Shown piece by piece: positions 5,181 to 9,539 of a stretch of DNA of 9,539 bases. The stretch is from NCBI GenBank assembly GCA_045604705.1, contig JAZUOO010000028.1, positions 1 to 9,539 on the forward strand, read 5' to 3'. The notes beneath the pieces are model-generated. The model had not been told where the DNA came from. It did not search any database and saw nothing but the letters and a program-made list of their open reading frames with translations. Made by a program: the position numbers and the translations under genes. The stretch's first letter is position 1; the number at the start of each line of letters is the position of its first letter. The stretch comes from SIG622 sp045604705 (GTDB taxonomy: Bacteria; Bacillota; Clostridia; Oscillospirales; CAG-382).

Positions 5181-6182
5181 TCAGATGAAATGTATCAGAT
5201 TTTTAAGTCCCTTTTCGGTGGTACGTTTTTGGGTAATCACCGATACGAGATGCTTTGCAAGCTTCGAAACATTTTCTTTGTTAAGACGTGTTGCATATAC
5301 GTTAAGGATATTTTCGCCGTAGCTTTCGTCCTTTTCCGCAATTTCAACACCGAATCTGCCGATAATCATATTGAGATATGATTCAAAGCTGTCGCACAGC
5401 TCGGGGGTGTTTTCGGATACAAGCTCAGTAAGGATTGCCTTGGCATAGACACTCTGCGGATAGAAGCCGTCGCATCTGTAGAATGAGGCATAGCACATAG
5501 AAATAACAATTGCATCAATAAGCAGTGCGGTGTACTTTATGCCGCCGTCGGGTCGGAAGTAACCTCGTTCGGAAAGTATCGGGAGAAGGTCATCGTACTT
5601 CATTTTTGAGATAAGTGCACATTCCGTGCATAATATTTCCGAACGTTCGCTGACGGATTTGAAGCTCTCGTTTTCGGATATTGCGAAGAATGCTTTTGCG
5701 TACTTGGCGTTTTCAAAGCTGTGTGTATAGATATTTGAAAAAGCATAGTCGTTTTTAAGGCTTATTGCAAAGTCGGCACGAAGCTCCGGATATTTATAAT
5801 AGAAATGTTCAAGGTGATAAAAGTTTTTTACGGTTCTGTCAAAGTACGCGATGCTTTCCTTAACGCCTCTTTGCCACATATCATAAAGCCGTCTTTCTTT
5901 TATAACAGATATGATTTCGGGATAATCTGAAACAGCATATACACTGTCAAGTATCATAAAGATATTCTTAAGCATTATCCTTGCGTTTTCTTCTTTTATA
6001 TAACCTTTGCCGCAAAGACGTGCTGTTTCTTCTATCATACGGTTTAATTGAGAGTCAACATATACAAGGTCATCGAAATCAAATATATTCTTTTCCTTGC
6101 ATTTTCCGACAAGCGAAAAAAACAGATTCTCCGCATCAAGTTCGGTTATATTAATTCCATAATACTTATCTATATTATTCAA
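5181..6182 (-). CDS. Unrecognised 333-residue helical protein, second of a two-gene operon
   Basis: I do not recognise this gene with confidence. It encodes a soluble, mainly helical protein of 333 residues with no signal peptide, membrane segment or catalytic motif; aromatic and acidic residues are frequent (for example YHLEHFYYKYPEL, 122-134) and six cysteines are scattered. The start is TTG: GGAGG lies seven bases upstream and gives good spacing, whereas no ATG fits. It begins 17 bases after the stop of the 231-residue gene, so the pair is co-transcribed. The size order and helical layout (short acidic protein, then a longer one with an E-x-A-x-x-x-L-x-x-I helix near 62-75) faintly recall the DUF6323/DUF6179 pairs of Clostridia. 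That is a weak impression, not a call. Confidence 0.75.
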   Translation of the reverse strand: MNNIDKYYGINITELDAENLFFSLVGKCKEKNIFDFDDLVYVDSQLNRMIEETARLCGKGYIKEENARIMLKNIFMILDSVYAVSDYPEIISVIKERRLYDMWQRGVKESIAYFDRTVKNFYHLEHFYYKYPELRADFAISLKNDYAFSNIYTHSFENAKYAKAFFAISENESFKSVSERSEILCTECALISKMKYDDLLPILSERGYFRPDGGIKYTALLIDAIVISMCYASFYRCDGFYPQSVYAKAILTELVSENTPELCDSFESYLNMIIGRFGVEIAEKDESYGENILNVYATRLNKENVSKLAKHLVSVITQKRTTEKGLKNLIHFI

Positions 6183-6199
6183 AGAATACCTCCGAATGA

Positions 6200-6895
6200 T
6201 TAGTCAAGCTCTCCGCCGCACATATCCTCGTAAACTGAAAAAAGCAAATCCGCTGTATCTTTAAGACTTGTTCCGGGTTTTGGTTTCTTTTCGCGGAATT
6301 CGAAAAACTCATCTATATCGTTACCGTAGTTTCTGTCGAGGGAAGCAAAAAAAAGATATGCCGCTTCGATAACAGTATTGTCGTCAAAATTACCTTCACG
6401 GAAGATAAGCAGGTCAATGACAATCTCATCTAGTATTTTCTTGAGGTCTGCGTCAAAATCTTCGCTTTTATTGAAACCTAGGAATTTCTTTATTTCGGGA
6501 TCAATACCGAGAGCATATTCATCAATTTTTTCGCAAATCATGGCTTTTAGGACGGAAATCTGCTCTATCATGCTGTAATCCGTACTGCCGCCCTTGTACC
6601 TATCCGTGTCAAACTGGAGAATGGAACAGGCACGAATAGACTCGGTAATCATTTCCTCGTTAATGAAAAGTCCGTAAAAATCGGCGGTTTCGGATATGCT
6701 TTCTGCAATGTCCCTTGCTTCAAACTCTGTAAGAGTATAGCCGTACCTGTCGGAAATTTCCGAAAGCCGCTTTTCGGGAATAGCAAGTACAATCTCCTGT
6801 CCCTTGTGATTTTTGAAAACAAGAGAATTCTCATTCTGCAACGGCACAACATCAGAAAAAATTCCAAACCCGATATTCTTGTTATTGTCTGACAT
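6200..6895 (-). CDS. Unrecognised 231-residue acidic protein, first of a two-gene operon
   Basis: I do not recognise this gene firmly. It encodes a 231-residue, acidic, cytoplasmic protein. Residues 1-50 look like a beta-rich N-terminal part (NSLVFKNHKGQEIVLAIPEKRL), followed by helices (LTEFEARDIAESISETADFYG, about 55-75; then 110-180) and an acidic tail ending CGGELD. There is no signal peptide, membrane segment, cysteine cluster or catalytic motif. The ATG at 6895 is preceded by GGTGA at six bases and AAAGGA further up. The following 333-residue gene starts 17 bases downstream, so they are probably one operon and perhaps partners. Possible distant relation to DUF6323-type proteins, low confidence. 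Confidence 0.75.
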   Translation of the reverse strand: MSDNNKNIGFGIFSDVVPLQNENSLVFKNHKGQEIVLAIPEKRLSEISDRYGYTLTEFEARDIAESISETADFYGLFINEEMITESIRACSILQFDTDRYKGGSTDYSMIEQISVLKAMICEKIDEYALGIDPEIKKFLGFNKSEDFDADLKKILDEIVIDLLIFREGNFDDNTVIEAAYLFFASLDRNYGNDIDEFFEFREKKPKPGTSLKDTADLLFSVYEDMCGGELD

Positions 6896-6933
6896 ACCAC
6901 GTCACCGTCCTTTTCACAAACTTAAACATTCCA

Positions 6934-6966
6934 ACAAGCCGCAAAGACAAAATCCCCACGGCTTGT
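6934..6966. repeat. Perfect 8-base inverted repeat between glucokinase and the unknown pair
   Basis: ACAAGCCG (6934-6941) and CGGCTTGT (6959-6966) are exact reverse complements separated by 17 bases. It sits in the 99-base gap after the glucokinase stop. On the minus strand the hairpin is followed by TGGAATGTTT, not a clean U run, so it is at best a weak terminator for the glucokinase transcript. It could instead be a leader hairpin or a protein site for the downstream operon, for which I find no clear promoter. Confidence 0.6.
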
Positions 6967-6994
6967 ATATAATTCTTATGAATTCTTAATTATA

Positions 6995-7942
6995 TCAAAA
7001 TCCGAGCATAGCCGCACCGATAATGCCCGCATCGTTTCCGAGAGCCGCAATTTTGATCTGAGTTCTCTTTCTGTTACTTTTTCCGTATTCTTCAGCGTCT
7101 ATGTACCTCTTGAGCGGAACAAGGAGGTTATCGCCTTCCTTGCAAATACCGCCGCCAATTACAAGCACTTCCGGCTGGAAAATATTAATCATATTTACAA
7201 GACCGGATGCAAGGTATCTTGTGTACTTATCTACAACCTCCATACCCGCCTTGTCGTTCTTTCTCATAGCATCAAATGCTGTCTTACCATCAACATCGTC
7301 GAGAGTCGGAGCAAGCTCCCACATAACGGTGTCCTTTGTATCCTGCATTTTAGCCTTTGTCATATTAACAAGACCGGTTGCGGAGGAGTATGCTTCCCAG
7401 CAGCCACGTCTTCCGCAGGTACACTGTGCACCGTCAAGCTCAATAACAACGTGTCCGAGTTCACCGCCTGCGTAATTGAAGCCGGAGTATACTTTCTTGT
7501 CAATGATGATACCGCCGCCGATACCCGTTCCGAGGGTAATCATTATGGAGTTACAACAGCCCTTCGCTGCACCGAATTCAGCTTCGCCCTTTGCAGCGGC
7601 ATTAGCATCGTTTTCAATAAGTACCTTTTTGATTCCGGAGAATTCGGAAAACTTTGCAGCAAGAGGATAGTTCTCAAAAGGAAGGTTATTTGCGTATACA
7701 ACTACACCGTTATCGTGGTCTGCGGTACCGGGGGTCGCGATACCTGCATACTGAACGTCATCAACAGTGATACCATGTTCTACGATAAGCTTCTTGCAGA
7801 GCTCGCCCATATCCTTTATAATCTCATCTGCGCTTCTTTTTGCGTTTGTGGGGACACTACCCTTCCTAAGTATTTCGCCATTTTCGTTAACTATACCTAC
7901 TGCGATGTTTGTACCACCGAGGTCTACACCGATATAATACAT
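6995..7942 (-). CDS. glcK: ROK-family glucokinase
   Basis: A 315-residue cytoplasmic sugar kinase phosphorylating glucose to glucose-6-phosphate with ATP. The N-terminal phosphate-binding loop is DLGGTN (7-12). The catalytic base is D112 in ENDANAA, followed by GTGIGGG (138-144), the sugar/metal ExGH (E161-H164), and the ROK zinc signature CTCGRRGCWE (C174, C176, C181; H164 as fourth ligand). The length fits Gram-positive ROK glucokinases (about 315-320). AAGGTAGGG precedes the ATG. It has its own perfect consensus promoter 41 bases upstream and so is expressed separately from hprK. Specificity for glucose is by closeness to the GlcK type; other ROK kinases (fructokinase, ManNAc kinase) are less likely but not excluded. 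Confidence 0.88.
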   Translation of the reverse strand: MYYIGVDLGGTNIAVGIVNENGEILRKGSVPTNAKRSADEIIKDMGELCKKLIVEHGITVDDVQYAGIATPGTADHDNGVVVYANNLPFENYPLAAKFSEFSGIKKVLIENDANAAAKGEAEFGAAKGCCNSIMITLGTGIGGGIIIDKKVYSGFNYAGGELGHVVIELDGAQCTCGRRGCWEAYSSATGLVNMTKAKMQDTKDTVMWELAPTLDDVDGKTAFDAMRKNDKAGMEVVDKYTRYLASGLVNMINIFQPEVLVIGGGICKEGDNLLVPLKRYIDAEEYGKSNRKRTQIKIAALGNDAGIIGAAMLGF

Positions 7943-7982
7943 AGTGATTCCCTACCTTGTATTTAATAATGCTATCTTTATG

Positions 7983-8011
7983 ATTATAGTTTATATTTTG
8001 TCTCTTGTCAA
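7983..8011 (-). promoter_or_regulatory. Perfect consensus promoter of the glucokinase gene
   Basis: On the minus strand, TTGACA (8011-8006), a 17-base spacer and TATAAT (7988-7983), all twelve bases matching sigma-A consensus. It lies 41 bases from the glcK ATG in the 165-base gap after hprK. I see no cre-like operator overlapping it, which suggests strong constitutive expression. Confidence 0.85.
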
Positions 8012-8107
8012 GGGATTTTGGAAAATTTATCGTGACGAAAGTAATAAATACTTGATTTCATTGCCGAGGACAAGTTCGTTTTTGATTATCATTTTCTAAT
8101 ACGTCTT

Positions 8108-9070
8108 TTATCTGTTGAAGTCGGATTCACTAACCTGCCCCATGAGTCTCTTATTAAACTCTTCGGCGGTATTGTAACCCATCTTTTTCTGCTTGTTGTT
8201 CATTGCGGCAATTTCAAGTATAATCGCCATGTTACGTCCGGGATGTACCGGAATTGTGATTGATGGAACCTTTATACCCATTATTTCGCAGTATTCGGTT
8301 TCCATACCTACTCTTTCATAGAATTTACCCTGTTCCCAAGGCTCAAGATTTACTACAAGGTCAATTTTTTCGGTGAGCTTTACGGCTCCCATGCCAAACA
8401 CTCTGCGTACATCTATAATACCGATACCGCGAAGCTCAATGTAGTGACGGATAAGCTCGGGGGCAGTACCAACAAGAGTCTTTGATGATACTCGCTTTAT
8501 TTCAACCGCATCGTCTGCGATAAGTCTGTGTCCTCGCTTTACAAGCTCAATCGCGGTTTCGCTTTTACCTACACCGCTGTCGCCGAGAATAAGAAGTCCT
8601 TCACCGGAAACTTCTACAAGAACGCCGTGTCTTGTGATTCTGGGGGCAAGATGTACGTTAAGGAAAGAAATAAGTGATGCCATAAATTCAGATGTTCCCA
8701 TGCTTGAAACAAGAAGCGGAACCTTATATTCTTTGCAAAGATGTAAAAATTCCTCAAAGACCTCAAGGTCGGAACTGAAAACAACCGTTGCCGCACCGTG
8801 CTTTAAGAATTCTTCTATACTGTGGTATCTTTCTTCAGGTGTAAGGCTCAGGAGGTATCTGTATTCAACCTTGCCTATAATTTGAATTCTGCCCGGCTCG
8901 TGGTGGTCGAAGAAGCCTGCAAGCGGAAGTCCCGGACGGTTGATGTCAGCTCTTTCAATCAGTATCTCGGAAGCGTCCTCGGGGAGGTATACCTCTTTGA
9001 GTTGGCATTCCTTGATTATCTGGGACAGGGATACTTTGTATTCCTTGGAATTTTCTGCGTCGAAGCTCAT
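8108..9070 (-). CDS. hprK: HPr kinase/phosphorylase
   Basis: A 320-residue bifunctional enzyme that phosphorylates HPr on Ser46 with ATP or pyrophosphate and dephosphorylates it with phosphate, setting carbon catabolite repression through CcpA in Firmicutes. An N-terminal domain (about 1-135) is followed by the catalytic domain: RHG with H148, the P-loop GDSGVGKS (163-170), ADDAVE with D186/D187, the HprK signature ELRGIGIIDVRRVFG (212-226), and the C-terminal PVHPGRNMAIILEIAAMN (274-291). The length is that of family members (about 310-320). The ribosome binding site AAAAGGAG overlaps the end of the upstream ycxB-like gene, and the ATG lies five bases after that gene's stop, so the two are co-transcribed. 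Confidence is very high. Confidence 0.97.
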   Translation of the reverse strand: MSFDAENSKEYKVSLSQIIKECQLKEVYLPEDASEILIERADINRPGLPLAGFFDHHEPGRIQIIGKVEYRYLLSLTPEERYHSIEEFLKHGAATVVFSSDLEVFEEFLHLCKEYKVPLLVSSMGTSEFMASLISFLNVHLAPRITRHGVLVEVSGEGLLILGDSGVGKSETAIELVKRGHRLIADDAVEIKRVSSKTLVGTAPELIRHYIELRGIGIIDVRRVFGMGAVKLTEKIDLVVNLEPWEQGKFYERVGMETEYCEIMGIKVPSITIPVHPGRNMAIILEIAAMNNKQKKMGYNTAEEFNKRLMGQVSESDFNR

Positions 9071-9075
9071 GTTTT

Positions 9076-9300
9076 TTACTCCTTTTCATTAGTTAATTTT
9101 TCATTTATAAAATCGAGAAATTCACACCTTTCGGTTTCCGTTTTAAATACTCCGAAAGGGATAATATCCGCTACAAGGGCATTGTGGTATATGTATATCG
9201 CCTTTTCTTCATTAATTATGATCTTGTAAAGGGCATCGTATTTGGTTTCCGATCTCGATTTTTCCGTGATTGCAACAAAAAAATCCTCATAAAATTCCAA
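9076..9300 (-). pseudogene. YcxB-like protein, C-terminal part, out of frame with its N-terminus
   Basis: A reading frame of about 75-85 residues encoding the C-terminal cytoplasmic domain of a YcxB-like protein: LEFYEDFFVAITEKS, YDALYKIIINEEKAIYIY, ADIIPFGVF and EFLDFINEKL follow the family pattern as I recall it. The frame is open back to a TGA at 9337-9339. The only standard start is TTG at 9300, without a ribosome binding site, so independent translation is unlikely. The membrane half lies upstream in another frame, and deleting one base from the T7 run at 9331-9337 would fuse the two into one normal-looking protein. It may be a broken gene, a sequencing error or a real frameshift site. 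The stop is five bases before hprK. Confidence 0.7.
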
Positions 9301-9538
9301 TGTGATTTTTGATGCATACGGACGCTTTTCTTTTTTTCAGCATTGATGCGATACGAAGCTTTAATATAAGCTTTTCAAGAGGTTTCACGATAAAAAACCA
9401 AACAAGGGACAAGACAAGATAAATTACGCCGCTGACGAAAAGTACAATAAAATCTTCACCTCTGAATGCATGGTACAAAATATAGAGCAGAAAAATTGCG
9501 GGAACAAGAAGCCGTGAGCGGAGTATAGCTTTTTTTCC
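9287..9538 (-). pseudogene. YcxB-like membrane protein, N-terminal part (5' end beyond the window)
   Basis: A frame open from the right edge down to a TGA at 9287, encoding at least 83 residues. Two membrane helices are visible: the first contains LLVPAIFLLYILY, the second FIVLFVSGVIYLVLSLVWFFIV. A basic segment follows (KPLEKLILKLRIASMLKKRK), after which the sequence loses family resemblance. Two N-terminal helices plus a soluble tail is the YcxB-like layout, and the expected tail is found in the next frame (9076-9300). A TTG at 9478 is not the likely start, because the frame continues upstream with more hydrophobic sequence. The role of YcxB-like proteins is unknown. Confidence 0.65.
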
Positions 9539-9539
9539 G

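Noticed and set aside
7451..7966. Long plus-strand open frame antisense to the glucokinase gene
   Set aside because: It is a codon-bias shadow of the ROK kinase, whose motifs are all present on the minus strand; no ribosome binding site or family likeness.
8822..9229. Plus-strand open frame antisense to hprK and the ycxB-like gene
   Set aside because: Overlaps two supported minus-strand genes and shows no start signal or recognisable domain.

Overview
The window looks like chromosomal DNA from a low-GC, spore-forming Gram-positive anaerobe of the class Clostridia, most likely of the Oscillospiraceae/Ruminococcaceae type. The grounds are a sporulation spmA-spmB pair, an HPr kinase/phosphorylase, a clostridial AbrB-type regulator, a small four-cysteine protein resembling DUF6472, strong AAGGAGG-type ribosome binding sites with some GTG/TTG starts, and many TTGACA-17-TATAAT promoters. 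The genus is inferred, not shown. Nothing mobile is visible: no IS, CRISPR, tRNA or att site.

Layout. Almost everything runs on the minus strand. At the left edge (about 72-420) sit three tandem near-consensus promoters pointing off the window, followed by a boxA-like leader element. This is the architecture of a ribosomal RNA operon whose genes lie beyond position 1. Next come spmB and spmA (702-1824), then the only plus-strand gene, a zinc-ribbon AbrB-family regulator (2035-2277) with its own extended -10 promoter and terminator. It is divergent from spmA and convergent with an NlpC/P60 peptidase gene (2313-3068). Then follow a two-gene operon of a metal-dependent amidohydrolase and the four-Cys protein (3244-4261) with a consensus promoter and terminator, an SH3-bearing N-acetylmuramoyl-L-alanine amidase (4351-5106), a two-gene operon of unknown helical proteins (5181-6895), a ROK-family glucokinase (6995-7942) with a perfect consensus promoter, and hprK (8108-9070). 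At the right edge is a YcxB-like membrane protein gene split by a frameshift at a run of seven T/A (9076-9538, 5' end off the window).

How it fits together. hprK and the glucokinase both belong to sugar sensing: glucokinase makes glucose-6-phosphate, and HprK sets HPr-Ser46 phosphorylation for carbon catabolite control. The peptidoglycan enzymes (amidase, NlpC/P60) and SpmA/SpmB fit cell wall turnover and spore core dehydration. There is no sign of a defence island or biosynthetic cluster. The items most worth a second look are the triple promoter array, the frameshifted ycxB-like gene, the unrecognised 231/333-residue pair, and the cysteine-rich, signal-less NlpC/P60 protein.
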